Positions 40,601 through 53,076 of a DNA stretch of 64,000 nucleotides are shown one piece after another (the stretch's first letter is position 1; each line of letters starts with the position of its first letter). Source of the stretch: Linum tenue (taxonomy: Eukaryota > Streptophyta > Magnoliopsida > Malpighiales > Linaceae). A program made the translations under genes and the position numbers. Under the pieces are notes generated by a model. That model searched no databases. It was not told the DNA's origin and saw only the letters and a list, made by a program, of their open reading frames with translations. The stretch lies in the NCBI GenBank assembly GCA_946122785.1, contig CAMGYJ010000010.1, positions 49,187,134 through 49,251,133 on the forward strand, read 5' to 3'.

Positions 40601-40962
40601 ATGCATGGAGTACCCCCAAAGATGGAGTGACTGCAGCATTGAAGGGAAATAATGCATGGAAAAAGGCTGTTGGTGAAGATGTTTGGGGTGGTGAAGAGCA
40701 GCCTAGTGGATCCAGTGATTCTTCTCCTTGGAAACAAAAGGAAGTAGCTTCTGCAATTACTGCATCGGTTAATCGCTGGAGCATTCTAGACACTGTGACG
40801 GCTTCCAGCACTGCTGCTGCTGCTTCATCGGTGGTTAGAAGTGAGGTCCGAGGTGGGGCTCTTCTTGATTCAGTAGTAATAAGGCCATCATCCGAGCAGT
40901 TGGAAGTGGCAGATGACTGGGAGAAAGCTTTTGACTTGGAGAACAATATGCAACAGGGGTAA
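37621..40962 (+). CDS. NFXL1: NFX1-type zinc-finger protein, NFXL1-like
   Basis: A single uninterrupted coding exon of 1113 aa. I start at ATGAGCTCCCAAACC (MSSQTRSDRRDRSRLP) because the plant family begins with a similar charged MS..R..R leader; the frame is open upstream to 37552 but has no ATG there. Residues ~50-90 contain a 13-aa tandem repeat (RGTSHS-type). A RING/PHD-like finger follows at ~144-200 ('ECMICYDMV' ... 'FHLNCIKRW' ... 'WRCPGC'). A long series of NF-X1 cysteine/histidine repeats spans ~215-715 ('CGKMLACANHECTEVCHPGP', 'CGKKLRCGLHSCESLCHSGH'). A basic R3H-like segment sits near 843-890 and an RRM-like region near 905-990. Arabidopsis NFXL1 is nuclear and linked to stress and trichothecene responses. 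The RING-like finger may give E3 ligase activity, and the NF-X1 repeats bind DNA (family knowledge). It looks intact. Confidence 0.94.
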   Translation: MSSQTRSDRRDRSRLPSQTVRQTWVPRGHAPSTVSLNLPPPTSISNVDERGTSHSTVPESRHRGTSHSAVPDPRPRGTSNYVAPQPRPRGIINSSRNNVGCPTNHRRDKEREKGQPQTLKELKDANMPQLVQEIQEKLAKSTVECMICYDMVRRSAPIWSCSSCYSIFHLNCIKRWAKAPTSVDLSADKNQGFNWRCPGCQYVQLTPLKEIRYVCFCGKRTDPPSDLYLTPHSCGEPCGKPLEKHLPGTNLESNDEDSCPHVCVLQCHPGPCPPCKSFAPQRLCPCGKSTITTRCSERQSVLTCGQQCDKLLDCQRHRCERICHLGPCDPCEIPVTASCFCKKKEEDILCGDMSVKGEVNVEEGVFSCNFMCGKMLACANHECTEVCHPGPCGDCDLMPGRVKSCYCGKASLVEERKCCLDRIPNCMQVCGKLLRCGVHNCTDLCHSGDCPPCMVNVTQNCCCGSTSRTVACYKKSDINEQFKCDKPCGRKKNCGRHRCSERCCPLSNNSTTSFSEDWNPHLCQMACGKKLRCGLHSCESLCHSGHCPPCLETIFVDLSCACGRTSIPPPLPCGTPLPSCQLPCSVPRLCGHAASHNCHHGDCPPCSVPIAKECVGGHVVLKNIPCGSKNIRCNKLCGKTRQCGLHACGRTCHPAPCDSSSSSEVGAGRASCRQICGAPRRDCRHTCAALCHPTAPCPDARCEFPVTITCSCGRIAASVPCDAGGTSGGFSADTVFEASIAQKLPAPLQQVESATGSKKIPLSQRKLTCDEECAKSERKKVLADAFDINTPNLDALHFGENSAVSELLSDLYRRDPKWVLAVEERCKCLVLGKNRGGTVSGGLKVHVFCPMLKDKRDAIRLIAERWKLAINVAGWEPKRFVVLHATPKSRPPQRVICVKGVATATSLHPPAFDALVDMDPRLVVSFLDLPRESDISSLVLRFGGECELIWLNDKNALAVFNDPARAATALRRLDHASAYHGVVVILQNSGATANAWSTPKDGVTAALKGNNAWKKAVGEDVWGGEEQPSGSSDSSPWKQKEVASAITASVNRWSILDTVTASSTAAAASSVVRSEVRGGALLDSVVIRPSSEQLEVADDWEKAFDLENNMQQG
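37768..37884 (+). repeat. 39-bp coding minisatellite in NFXL1
   Basis: Three in-frame copies starting AGAGGCACCAGT (37768, 37807, 37846), plus a partial fourth at 37885, encode 13-residue units beginning RGTS/RGTS/RGTS/RGI. They lie in the disordered N-terminal leader. The period is a multiple of three, so copy-number change would not break the frame. Confidence 0.9.
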
Positions 40963-42490
40963 ACGCCCAATCTAGTTTGTGATTCATCGGGGATCTTGGT
41001 CCTTTAGAATCGATACAGGGGTTTACTGGTCATATCCTGCCTGCTTACTTTCCGTTGATAATCTTGGTTCGCTAGCCTTGCTATTCACTTAGTCGAGTTA
41101 AGTTTTGTATCAGAATGCTCAACGTTCTATTGAGAACGTAGAGAGACGTAGACTTGAGTTCATTGGCTTCCAGCCATGTATGTAGTAACAGAAGGCCTTG
41201 GGAAGAGGCGAGGTTTCTGATTTCTGTATTCCACTAAAGCTTTAGGTGGAGATATTTTCTGCTTCCTTTTTCTGGAAGCAGCATTGTGAAATTGGGAAGC
41301 AAATGTGATAATGATCAAAGATGAAATATGAACTCTTATTTAGCCTTTATTAAGGCAGATAGCAAATGTGAAATATTTTCCCCATTCAACTCATGCTTAC
41401 TAGTGTGATTGATGGGCCTCAGTAAGTATTTAATGCCATATGCTTCATATGGTTATTATGGGTCATCTAAAGCATGTGTTTGTTACTTCTTTAGGTTTCC
41501 TAGAGTCTCTTTGAGCTGATAAATATATTGAAGATCACTTTTGTACCGCTGGCACACAACATTATAACTGGAGCAGTTCGCTCTAGCATTTTGGACTAGC
41601 TGTCTCTTACTCTTATATTCTTGAGAGTCCTGCAGTTGATGGTGAAGTTAGGTTTTGTTATCGACCATTTCAAAATAATAGCCTACAGTTTGTTTAGCCC
41701 ACCATGTCAGATTTCACATAGAATCATGGGTTGAATGGCGCAAATGCTAGTTCTGGTTTCTTTGCTTCTAGTGCTGCAAAATATGAGCTAGTAAGTGGAA
41801 TGAGGCTCCAACATTGAGTTACTCGGGCAGATGCTATGAAAATTCTTTTACCTTTATACAGGTAACAGGTGTGTTTATGAGCTCCAAGAGACGAGGTCGA
41901 TGTGTATTTTGCTCCAGTCCATTTTCGGCCATAGATTAATCAAAAAGTGCTCAAAGAGCATCAACTAAAGTTGCTGTCTTCTCCTGAACTAATAGTATAC
42001 ATTGTTTTCTTCTTCTTGATAAGAGAATACCTGCAGGCTGCAGGCCTTGAGTTGCCTGTCCTAGAAGATCACTGAACACCTAACTTTAAGGAGCTTTAAA
42101 TTCTTTGTACCAGGCAAATCTTCTTCTCTAATTGTCATATTTTTTGTATCAATAATGGGGCAGACAGAGATGGACTTCTCTTTGCTTTTTTCTGGTTTCA
42201 TTATTAATTTTCTCCCGTATTCTCTGCATGAGAGAATAGAAAGAAGGTATTCTTAATTGATTGAGATATTCGTTATTAGATTGCATTCAAGCACTTTAAA
42301 GGCTGTTCAAACTCATCCTCCCCTTTTTTACTCTCCGTAGGTGCCTTGAATGCCCGTAGAAGGCAGCCTTCATGTTTCAGAATCATAGTGTCCCCTTCCA
42401 AGTTTCAAGAGCAGGCACCGCTAAATAAATTGGTGTTGCTGCTAGTGTACGCGGTCACAAGGGGTTAAAAGTGACCAGGGTGCTTACATT
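40963..42490 (+). other. 3' UTR and downstream noncoding region of NFXL1
   Basis: No ORF of note. The proximal ~400 bp probably hold the 3' UTR. The sequence is T-rich, with 'tttttctggaagca' and 'ttgtatcaataatggggc' stretches, and no clear transposon ends. Confidence 0.4.
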
Positions 42491-42499
42491 AACATGGAT

Positions 42500-42585
42500 T
42501 GCAGCTGGCACAGCTAGTTAAGCTACTAGCTCTTGCCTTATTGCCAGAAGGTCTCTACTTTTATTCCAACAAAGGTTGGAGAGTT
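42500..42585 (+). mobile_element. Possible tRNA-derived SINE head
   Basis: 'tggcacagctagttaagc' (42506-42523) fits the Pol III box A pattern (TRGCNNAGYNGG). 'ggtctctacttttattcc' (42550-42567), 27 nt later, resembles a degraded box B with the usual spacing. There is no complete tRNA cloverleaf, so this is a relic at best. Confidence 0.3.
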
Positions 42586-42629
42586 TCCGATTGGTTTAAA
42601 GGATCCTACCTCGTATGACATAACTTCTA

Positions 42630-42706
42630 GATTTTTTTTTCCAGCCTTGAGTCGTACAACATACGTCCGCCATTTGAAAAAAAAAATATTCGCGTTTCGG
42701 GATGTT
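42630..42706. mobile_element. Fragment ending like the 2.3-kb solo LTR
   Basis: It ends 'tttcgggatgttaca', close to the end of the 45900-48198 LTR ('acgggatgttaca'), and the satellite starts at the next base. This could be a truncated related LTR marking the array edge. There is no target duplication to prove it. Confidence 0.4.
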
Positions 42707-45700
42707 ACATTTAGCCTCCAAAATTGAGAGAAAATTTCATTTAAAAAAAATCGGCCGAAATCGGTGATGGTACCCGTTTTGTATCTACAAAAGATGCACC
42801 CAAAATAAATCCGCCCAAATCGGTGTTTAATGAACTTAATCATCGTTGAAGAATAACCTCTAGCCGAAACTGTAATCTGTACCCTTCAAAATTAAAGGAC
42901 AATGGACTTTCGAAAAAAAATCTTCCAGAAAATTACGAAAATGCTATCACAAACAAAACTAACCCAATTTGATGCTTAATGAACTTAATTGTCGGTGGAG
43001 AATAGGATCAATATACTTCATTATTAGTGGAGAATCCGTGATCTGTAGCCTCCAAAATCGAAAGAAAATGGCATTTCGGAAAAATCGCCCGAAATCGGTG
43101 CGGTACCCCTTTCGAATCTGCCAAAAATGGACCCGAAAGAAATTCGCCCAAATAGGGGCTTAATGGACTTAGTCATCGTTGAAGAATCGCCCGAAATCGG
43201 TGCGGTACCCCTTTCGAATCTGCCAAAAATGGACCCGAAAGAAATCCGCCCAAATAGGGGCTTAATGGACTTAGTCATCGTTGAAGAATAGCCTCAAGCC
43301 GGATCCGTGATTTGCAGTCTTCAAAATCATAGGAAAACAACCTTAAAAAAAAAACTTTCCCAAAAAATTATGAAAATGTCATCCCAAAATAAATTGGCCC
43401 AATTTGGTGCTTAATGGACTTAATCATCGTGGAGAATATGATCTAGACTTCATTATTGGCAGAAAATAACCTCGGCCCGAATCCGTGATCTGTAACTTCC
43501 AAAATCGAAAGAAAATTGCATTTCGAAAAAATTGCCCGAAATCAGTGATAGTACACCTTTCGAATCTGCCAAAAATGAACCTTGAAGAAATCCGGCGAAA
43601 TCGGGGATTAATGGACTTAATCATCGTTGAAGAATAGCATCAAGCCGAATCCGTGATGTGTAGCTTTCAAAATCCAAAGAAAATGGCATTTCGAAATAAA
43701 ATCGCCAAAATTACGAAAATGTCATCCCAAAATAAGTTGGTCTAATTCGGTGCTTAATGGACTTAATATTAGGTGGAGAATAGGATCAATAGACTTCATT
43801 ATCGGCGGAGAATAGCTTCGAGCCAAATCCGTGATCTGTAGTCTCCAAAATTGAAATAAAATGGCATTTCGAAAAAATTGCCCGAAATCAATGATGGTGA
43901 CAAAAATGCACCTGGAATAAATCCGCCTAAATAGTTGTTTAATTGACTTAATCAACGTTGAAGAATAGCCTCAAGCCAAATCCTTGATCTGTAGCCTTCA
44001 AAATCAAAGGAAAATGGCCTTTCGGGGGAAAAAAAAAATAGCATAAAAATTACAAAAATGACATTCTGTGTTTCATTGCCCCAATTTGGTGCTTAATGGA
44101 CTTAATCATCGTAGAGAATAGGATCAATAGACTTCATTATTGGTGGAGAATATCCTCGGCCCGAATCCGTGATCTTTAGCCTCCAAAATAGAAAGGAAAC
44201 TGCATTTCGGAAAAATCACTTGAAATCGGTGATGGTACCTCTTTTGAATCTACCAAATATGAACCCGGAAGAAATCCGCACAAATTAGTGCTTAATGGAG
44301 CTAGTCATCGTTGAAGAATAGCCTCACGTCGAATCCATGATCAGTAGCCTTCAAAATCAAAGGAAAATAGCCTTTTGAAAAAAAAACATCAGACAAAAAA
44401 TTACGAAAATGTTATCCCAAAATAAATTGGCCCAATTCGGTGCTAAATAGACTTATCGTCGGTGGAGAATAGGATCAATAGACTTCATTATCAGTGGAGA
44501 ATTGCCTCGTGTTGAGTTTGTGATCTGTAGACTCCAAAATCGAAAGAAAATGACATTTCAGGAAAATCGCAATAAATTAGTGATTGTACCCCTTTGGAGT
44601 CTGCCAAAAATAGACTCGGAAGAAATCCACCCAAATCAGTGCTTAATAGACTTCATTATCGGTGGAGAATAGCCTAGGCCTTTCGACCCCGACAAAATTA
44701 CGAAAATGGCATCCGAAAATAAATTGGCCCAAATCGATGCTTAATGAACTTATCATCCGTGGAGAATAGGATCAATAGACTTCATTATCGGTGGAGAATA
44801 GCCTAGGCCTGATTCCAGGATATGTAGCCTCCAGAATCGAAAGAAAATTGCATTTCAGAAAAATCGTCGAAAATCTGTGCAACCTCCCAAAAATTGACCC
44901 AGAATAAATCCGCCCAAATCGGTGCTTAATGGACTTAATCATCGTTGAAGAATAACCTCAGGCCAAATCTGTGATCTGCAGACTTCAAAATCCAAAGAAA
45001 ATGGCCTTTCGACGCCCACAAAATTACGAAAATGCCATCCGAAAATAAATTGGCCCAAATCGGTGCTTAATGGACATATAATCCGTGGAGAATAGGATCA
45101 ATAGACTTCATTATCGGTGGAGAATAGCTTCGCCCTAATTTCGTGATCCTTGATCTCCAGAATCGAAAGAAAAGGACATTTTGGAAAATCTCGCCCAAAA
45201 TCTGTGATGGTACACCTTTGCAATCTGCTAAAAATTGATCCGGAATAAATCCGCCCATATCGATGCTTAATGGACTTAATCATCGTTGAAGAATAGCATC
45301 AGGCAGAATCCCGGATCTGTAGCCTTCAAAATCCAAAGAAAATGGCCTTTCGACGCCCACAAAATTAAGAAAATGTCATCCGAAAATAAATTGGCCCAAT
45401 CGGTGATTAATGGACTTATCATCTGTGGAGAATAGGATCAATAGACTTCATTATCGGTGGAGAATAGCCTCGCCCTGATTCCGTGATCTGTAGCCTCCAT
45501 AATCGAAAGAAAATGACATTTTTAAAATCTCGCCCAAAATCTGTGATGGTACCCCTTTGCAATCTGCCAAAAATAGACTCGTAATAAATCCGCCCAAATC
45601 GATGCTTAATGGAGTTAATCTTCGTTGAATAATAGCATCAGGGCGAATCCCTAATCTGTAGCCTTCAAAATCCAAAGAACATGGCCTTTCGACACCCACA

Positions 45701-45899
45701 AAATTAGGAAAATGTCATCCAAAAATAAATTTGCCCAAATCGGTGCTTAATGAACTTATCATCCGTGGAGAATAGGATCAATAGACTTCACTATCGGTGG
45801 AAAATAGCCTCGGCCTGATTCCGTAATGTCTAGCCTCAAGATCAAAAGAAAATGACATTTTTGAAATCTCGCCCAAAATCTGTGATGGTACCCCTTTGC
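42707..45899 (+). repeat. Satellite array, first part (degenerate edge)
   Basis: Divergent tandem units of ~340 bp, each made of two related half-units. Type A contains 'gaataggatcaatagacttc' and 'gtagcctccaaaatcgaaag'; type B contains 'aatcatcgttgaagaatagc' and 'gtagccttcaaaatc'. Both halves share 'ccgaatccgtgatctgtag' and 'cggtgcttaatggactt'. Many truncated units occur, such as a B block fused to A at 44685, and a 102-bp local tandem copy (43083-43286). Older than the centre by its divergence. Confidence 0.93.
43083..43286 (+). repeat. 102-bp local tandem duplication within the satellite
   Basis: The segment starting 'aatcgcccgaaatcggtgcg' at 43083 recurs at 43185 with one or two differences. 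This is a recent small duplication inside one unit. Confidence 0.9.
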
Positions 45900-48198
45900 T
45901 GTAACGCCCTACCCTATACGTTTTGCCTAATCATATTGTTCACACAATTGCAGCGGAATTTAAAACTGGTGTTACATTAATTACCAAAAATCAAATAAAA
46001 TTTCGTCATGAATTACTCACGTAATGGGCTAACAGTTCTTGTAACTAGACTTGCAAAATAATTCATCTGAATACATACATTCATAGACAAACATATATAC
46101 TCACAACCATGTACATTGGCTTTCATAGCTATAGTCACACTTTCGTACTCTGCAACTACATACCATACTTATACGTGTCATAATCATCACTACATACACC
46201 ACCACACACATATACACATATAATCAACTTTCCACACATGTGGATATCTCACACTACATCAGGAGCTAGTATGCACATGAAAAACGTTCTCAAAACATTT
46301 TACAAAAAGGTGTGGATCACTGGCCAAAATCTCAAGTAGTCGTCCAAGCACAAAATAGTTGAAGACAATACCTCATCCTGCCTTTAACTCCTCGCTCTGC
46401 CCACACCTAAGTACTTGCTACTGCTAATGATCTGCTTACACATAGCATAAGCAGAGGAAAAGAATAAAAGAGAGTCAGCTCATAGCTGAGTGAGACAATC
46501 ATCGCATCGTGAGTTCATAACATAGCATACCCCTATCATACATCTAACAATCAAGCCAAAACACTAGGATCGGACCTCAGCCATCCTCATTTCCCAATAG
46601 GCAAAAGACTCAACCACCTTGACTTATGCATATGCATCTTATCATGTTTTAATCATAGGCGCCTGGCTACTCCCATGCTAATTACTCTCCCGGGAAACAT
46701 ACCCCACATCCCGTCGGATGTAGTCATACATACCCCAACATCCCGTCGGATGTGGTCATACATACCCCACACCACTATGGGTGTAGTCATACCCCGACAC
46801 CGCTCTGGGTGTGGTCATATCTCGTAAGAATTCTTCAGTCACCACCACATGAGAGGTGTGACTATCATACATATCATAATAGAGTAATAGCATAGGGAGC
46901 CCTAATTACTATGTAGTTGACCATGAGACCAAAGTACTCTTACTTAATCTCCTTATACCTGATCCATATCTCATCTTGCTTAATCATAATTCGTTACTTG
47001 CACATGTACTTGACCTGGCCACAATTGGCTCAACATAGGTAAATCAGGAGTCGTATAATTGCACTTCCTCGGGATGAACCCTCATGCAAGTCATCCTCCT
47101 TAAACATCATAATATCACCCTGGGAAGTTTATTCCCCCACTTATGGATCCAAATACAACCATAATATCACATCATGTCAAAACACCTTATCGAACAACCA
47201 GGAAGTCATATCAACAGTTAAGCCACAAATGGCAACATGTATGCAATCATCAACATAAACAAGGTCCATATCGGCTACGGCAAGTCAATAATATCATACA
47301 ACAATCCAGGGTTCAACATATAGCACAAAAGTTCATACACCCCTAATCATGCCATTCTAGTTCACCTAGATCAATTCTAAGCATCAATATAATTATCGTG
47401 ATACGACAAACCCGGTATGCCGTGCTAATCCCTCACCAGTTCTGGTCGTTCAAACACCGGTTTAACCTTCCCGTACTAAAACGTCGATTTCACGAACGAA
47501 CCCCGAATTAAAATCCGAGACCGCCCTAATATCCCCTGCAGTATCCCCGTCAATATTAGTTCTAGGCTCCGGGTCAAATTCTTGATAAAAACACATCAAA
47601 CCCTGGCCGGAGCTAAATTCAGCGGTTTGGACCCCGACCTAAATAATAGCCGAAATTCAGGGATTAGAACTAGAGGATTGATTACCTCGCTGCAGGAAGC
47701 TCGTATATGAAATTGGGCTCAATCCGGCTTCCGGATACTCCGAAACCCTAATTTGACTTATCGGGTATTCAAGAAATTCCTGAACCAAAAACTCGTTTTA
47801 AAGCTCTAAATCGATAAATCACGATGAATAGATGAATTAGGCATTACTTACGGGATTTTTGGATCACTAGGGCTCAAGATTGGAGCTTTGGAATTTCCTT
47901 CCTCGCGTCCCCTGAACTGCCTCTGCTCTCGGTCCAGAAAAATGGAACCGAAGGAGATGATGATGTAAATAATGGACGGGGGAAGGGGAAATGTTAATAT
48001 ATATATGCGGCCGCGTATTGATTCTTTTATATTATATATATATATATAATTAATATATATATATATATAATTAATACGTATACTTATCCGATCGATTGAT
48101 AATCCGATTTTCGTCGAAATACTATCAAAATGCTCGATTTTAAATCGTGAAATTTTCTAGTGACAGTAATACGATTTTTGCCAAAACGGGATGTTACA
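45900..48198. mobile_element. 2.3-kb solo LTR inserted in the satellite
   Basis: It begins TGTAACGCCCTACCC and ends CGGGATGTTACA, with TGTAAC/GTTACA inverted ends. It is flanked by the 5-bp target duplication TTTGC (45895-45899 and 48199-48203), and joining the flanks restores the satellite phrase 'cccctttgcaatct'. No primer-binding site, second LTR or gag-pol was found. Long plant LTRs with TGTAAC...GTTACA ends are usually Ty3/Gypsy (inference). Inside are a CATACCCCACATCCCGTCGG minisatellite (about 46698-46825) and an AT tract (about 47997-48075). Confidence 0.9.
46698..46825 (+). repeat. Minisatellite inside the solo LTR
   Basis: About four degenerate copies of a unit with 'cataccccacatcccgtcgg' and 'atgtagtcatacat'. 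The later copies change to 'caccactatgggtgtagtca'. It could drive LTR length variation. Confidence 0.8.
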
Positions 48199-51100
48199 TT
48201 TGCAATCTACCAAAAATTGACGTGGAATAAATCCGCCCAAATCGGTGCTTAATGGACTTAATCATTGTTGAAGAATAGCCTGAGGCCGAATCCGTGATCT
48301 GTAGCCTTCAAAGTCCAAAGAAAATGGCCTTTCGACGCCCACAAAATTATGAAAATGTCATCCGAAAATAAATTGGACCAAATCAGTGCTCAATGGACTT
48401 ATCATCCATGGAGAATAGGATCAATAGACTTCATTATCGGTGGAGAATAGGCTCGGCCTGATTTCGTGATCTATAGACTCTAGAATCCAAAGAAAATGGC
48501 ATTTTGGAAATCTCGACCAAAATCTGTGATGGTACCCTTTTGCAATCTGCCAAAAATTGACCCCAAATAAATCCGCCCAAATCGGTGCTTAATGGACTTA
48601 ACCATCGTTGAAGAATAGCCTCAAGCCGAATCCGTGATCTGTAACCTTCAAAATCCAACGAAAATGGCCGGCCGACGCCCACAAAATTATGAAAATGCCA
48701 TCCAAAAATAAATTGGCCCAAATCGGTACTTAATGGACTTATCATCCGTGGAGAATTGGATCAATAGACTTCATTATCGGTGGAGAATAGTCTCGGCATG
48801 ATTTCGGGATCTGTAGCATCAAGAATCGAAAGAAAATGAAATTTTGAAAAATCGCCCAAAATCTGTGATGGTACCCCTTTGTAATCTGCCAAAAATTAAC
48901 CCGGAATAAATCCGCCCAAATTGGTGCTTAATGGACTTAATCATTGTTGAAGAATAGTCTCTGGCCAAATCCGTGATATGTAGCGTTCAAAATCCAAAGA
49001 AAATGACCTTTCGACGCCCACAAAATTAGAAATAGGAATCCGAAAATAAATTGGCCCAAATCGGTGCTTGATGGACTTATCATCCGTGGAGAATTGGATC
49101 AATAGACTTCATTATCGGTGGAGAATAGCCTCGACTTGATTCCGTGATCTGTAGCCTCCAGAATCGAAAGAGAATGGCATTTAAGAATCTCGCCCAAAAT
49201 CTGTGATGGTACCCCTTTGCAATCTGCGAAAAATTAACCCGAAATAAATCCGCCCAAATCGGTGCTTAATGGACTAAGTCATTGTTGAAGAATAGCCGCA
49301 GGCTGAATACGTGATATGTAGCCTTCAAAACCCAAATCGGTGCTTAATGGACTTATCATCCGTGGAGAATAGGATCAATAGACTTCATTATCGGTGTAGA
49401 ATAGCCTCAGTCTGATTCCGTGATCTGTAGCCTCCAGAATCGAAAGAAAATGGCAATTCGGAAAAATCGCCCAAAATCTGTGATGGTACCCCTTTGCAAT
49501 CTGCCAAAAATTTACCTGAAATAAATCCGCCAAATCGGTGCTTAATGGACTTAATCATTGTTGAAGAATAGCCTCAGGCCGAATCCGTGATCTGTAGCCT
49601 TCAAAATCCAAATAAAAATGGCCTTTCGACGCCCACAATATTAGGAAAATGCCATCCGAAAATAAATTGGCCCAAATTGGTGCTTAATGGACTTATAATC
49701 CGTGGAGAATAAGATCAATAAACTTCATTATCGGTGGAGAATAGCCTCGGCCTGATTCCGTAATCTGTAGATTCCAAAATCGAAAGAAAATGGCATTTCG
49801 GAAAAATCGCCCAAAATCAGTGATGGTACCACTTTGGAATCTGCCAAAAATTGACCCGGAATAAATCCTCCCAAATCGGTGATTAATGGACTTAATCATC
49901 ATTGAAGAATAGCCTCTGGCCGAATCCGTGATCTGTAGCCTTCAAAATCCAAATAAAATGGCCTTTCGACGCCCACAAAATTACGAAAATGTCATCTGAA
50001 ATAAAATGGCCCAAATCAATGCTTAATGGACTTATCATCCGAGGAGAATAGGATCAATAGACTTCATTATCGGTGGAGAATAGCCTCGGCCTGATTCTTT
50101 AATTTGTAGCCTCCAGAATCGAAGAAAATGGCATTTCGAAAATCTCGTCCCAAATCCGTGATGGTACCGCTTTGCAATATGCCAAAAATTGACCCGAAAT
50201 AAATCCGCCCAAATCGGTGATTAATGGACCTAATCATCGTTGAAGAATAGCCTCAGACTGAATCCGTGATCTGTAGGCTTCAAAATCCAAAGAAAATGGC
50301 CTTTCGACGCCCACAAAATTATGAAAATGGCATACGAAAATAAATTGGCCCAAATCGGTGCTTAATGGACTTATCATCCATGGAGAATAGGATCAATAGA
50401 TTTCATTATCGGTGGAAAATAGCCTCACCCTGCTTCCGTGATTTGTAGCCTCCAGACCGAAAGAAAATGGCATTTCGGAAATCTCGCCCAAAATTTGTGA
50501 GGGTACCCCTTTGCAATATGCAAAAATTGACACGGAATAAATCCACCCTAATCTGTGCTTAATGGACTTAATCATCGTTGAAGAATAACCTCAGGCCGAA
50601 TCCGTGATGTGTAGCTTCAAAATCCAAATAAAATGGTATTTCGGCGCCCACAAAATTACGAAAATGCCATCCGAAAATAAATTGGCAAATCGGTGCTTAA
50701 TGGACTTCTCATCCGTGGAGAATAGGATCAATAGACTTCATTATCGGTGGAGAATAGCCTCGCCCTGATTCCGTGATCTGTAGCCTCCAGAATCGAAAGA
50801 AAATGGCATTTCGGAAAAATGGCCCAAAATCTATGATGGTACCCTTTTGTAATCTTCTAAAAATTGGCCCTGAATAAATTTGCCCAAATCGGTGCTTAAT
50901 GGACTTAATCATCATTGAAGAATAGACTCAGGCCGATCCGTGATCTGTAAGCTTCAAAATCCAAAGAAAATGGTCTTTCGACGCCCACAAAATTACGAAA
51001 ATGCCATCCGAAAATAAATTGGACAAATCGGTGCTTAATGGACTTATCAACCGTGGAGCAAAGAATCAATAGACTTCATTATTGGTGGATAATAGCCTCG

Positions 51101-52768
51101 GCCTGATTTCGTGATTTGTAGCCTTCAGAATCGAAAGGAAATAGCATTTCGAAAAAATCGCACAAAATCTATAATGGTACCCCCTTTGCAATCAGCCAAA
51201 AATTGACCCAAAATAAATCTGCCCAAATTAGTGCTTAATGGACTTAATCATCATTGAAGAATAGTATTACGCCGAATCGCGGATCTGTAGCCTTCAAAAT
51301 CAAAAAGAAAATGGCCTTTCGACGCCCACAAAATTATTAAAATGTCATCCAAAAATAAATTGGCCCAAATCAGTGCTTAATGGACTTATCATCCGTGGAG
51401 AATAGGATCAATAGACTTCATTATAGGTGGAGAATAGCCTCGCCCTGATTCCGTGATCTGTAGCCTCCAAAATCGAAAGAAAATGACATATGGGAAATCT
51501 CGCCCAAAATCTGTGTGGTACCCCTTTGCAATCTGCCAAAAATTGACCCGGAATAAATCTGCCCAAATCAGTGCTTAATGGACTTAATCATCGTTGAAGA
51601 ATACACTCAGGGCGAATCCGTGATCTGTAGGCTTTAAAATCGTAAGAAAATGGCCTTTCGACGCCCACAAAATTATGAAAAAGCCATCTGAAAATAAATT
51701 GGTCCAAATCGGTGCTTAATGGACTTATCATCCATGGAGAATAGGATCAATAGACTTCATTAGTAGTGGAGAATAACCTCACCTGATTCCGTGATCAGTA
51801 GCCTCCAGAATCGAAAGAAAAAGACATTTTCGAAAAATCGCCCAAAATCTGTGATGGTACCCGTTTGCAATCTGCCAAAAATTGACACGGAATAAATCCA
51901 CCCAAATCTGTGCTTAATGGACTTTATCATTGTTGAAGAATAGACTCAGAATGAATCCGTGATCTGTAGGCTTCAAAATAAAATTAAAATGGTCTTTCGA
52001 TGCACACAAAATTACAAAAATGTCATCCGAAAATAAATTTGACCAAATTGGTGCTTAATGGATTTATCATCCATGGAGAATAGGATCAATAGACTTCCTT
52101 ATCGATGGAGAATAGCCTCGGCCTGATTCCGTGATCTGTAGCCTTCTGAATCGAAAGAAAATGGCATTCGGAAAAATCGCCCAAAATATGTGATGGTACC
52201 CCTTTGCAATCTGCCAAAAATTGATCCGAAATAAATCCTCCCAAATCGATGCTTAATGGACTTAATAATCGTTGAAGAATACCCTCAGGCCCAATCCGTG
52301 ATCTGTAGCCTTCAAAATCCAAAGAAAATGGCCTTTCGAACCCCACAAAATTACAAAAATGCCATCCGAAAATTAATTGGCCCAAATCGGTGCTTAATGG
52401 ACTTATCATCCGTGGAGAATAGGATCAATAGAATTCATTATCGGGGGAGAATAGCCTTGGCCTGATTCCGAGATCTGCAGCCTCCAGAATCGAAAGTAAA
52501 TGGCATTTCTGAAAAAACGCCCAAAATTTGTGATGGTACCCCATTGCAATCTGCCAAAAATTGACCCGGAATAAATCCGCCTAAATCGGTGCTTAATGGA
52601 CTTAATCATTGTAAAAGAATAGCCTCAGGACAAATCCGTGATCTGTAGCCTTCAAAATCCAAAGAAAATGGTCTTTCGACGCCCACAAAATTATGAAAAT
52701 GCCATCCGAAAATAAATTGGCCCAAATTGGAGATTAATGGACTTATCATTCGTGGAGAATAGGATCAA

Positions 52769-53076
52769 GAGCACTTCTACTATGCTATATAGCATTGGTG
52801 CTTTAATGTACAACTTGAAGTTGTACCATAACATTAAATGTATAAGTTTAGGTTGTACCATAAAGGAATTTGTATCATTATGTTATGGTACAATTTTATA
52901 ACTTGAAGTTGTACGATCACATAAGGTACAAATTTAAGTTGTACCATAAAAGAATTTGTATAGAAAGTATAGGTACTATCTGAAGTTGTACCATAACGTT
53001 AAAGGTACAATTTCAAGTCGTACTATAAAGCCAAAAACCTATAGCACCAATGCTATATAGCATTGTAAAATTCCTC
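52769..53076. mobile_element. MITE in the satellite (full copy)
   Basis: A 308-bp element with inverted ends GAGCACTTCTACTATGCTAT on the left and, complemented, GAGGAATTTTACAATGCTAT on the right, then the shared ATAGCATTGGTGCT. It is flanked by near-identical 10-bp duplications, ATAGGATCAA and ATAGGAACAA. The interior is full of 'gttgtaccata' repeats in both orientations. TSD size suggests a MULE-type MITE. Confidence 0.85.

Noticed and set aside
38381..40970. Antisense and shifted frames over NFXL1 and over the last PRP16 exon, up to 171 aa
   Set aside because: They overlap strongly conserved coding sequence of the sense genes and show no domain of their own.
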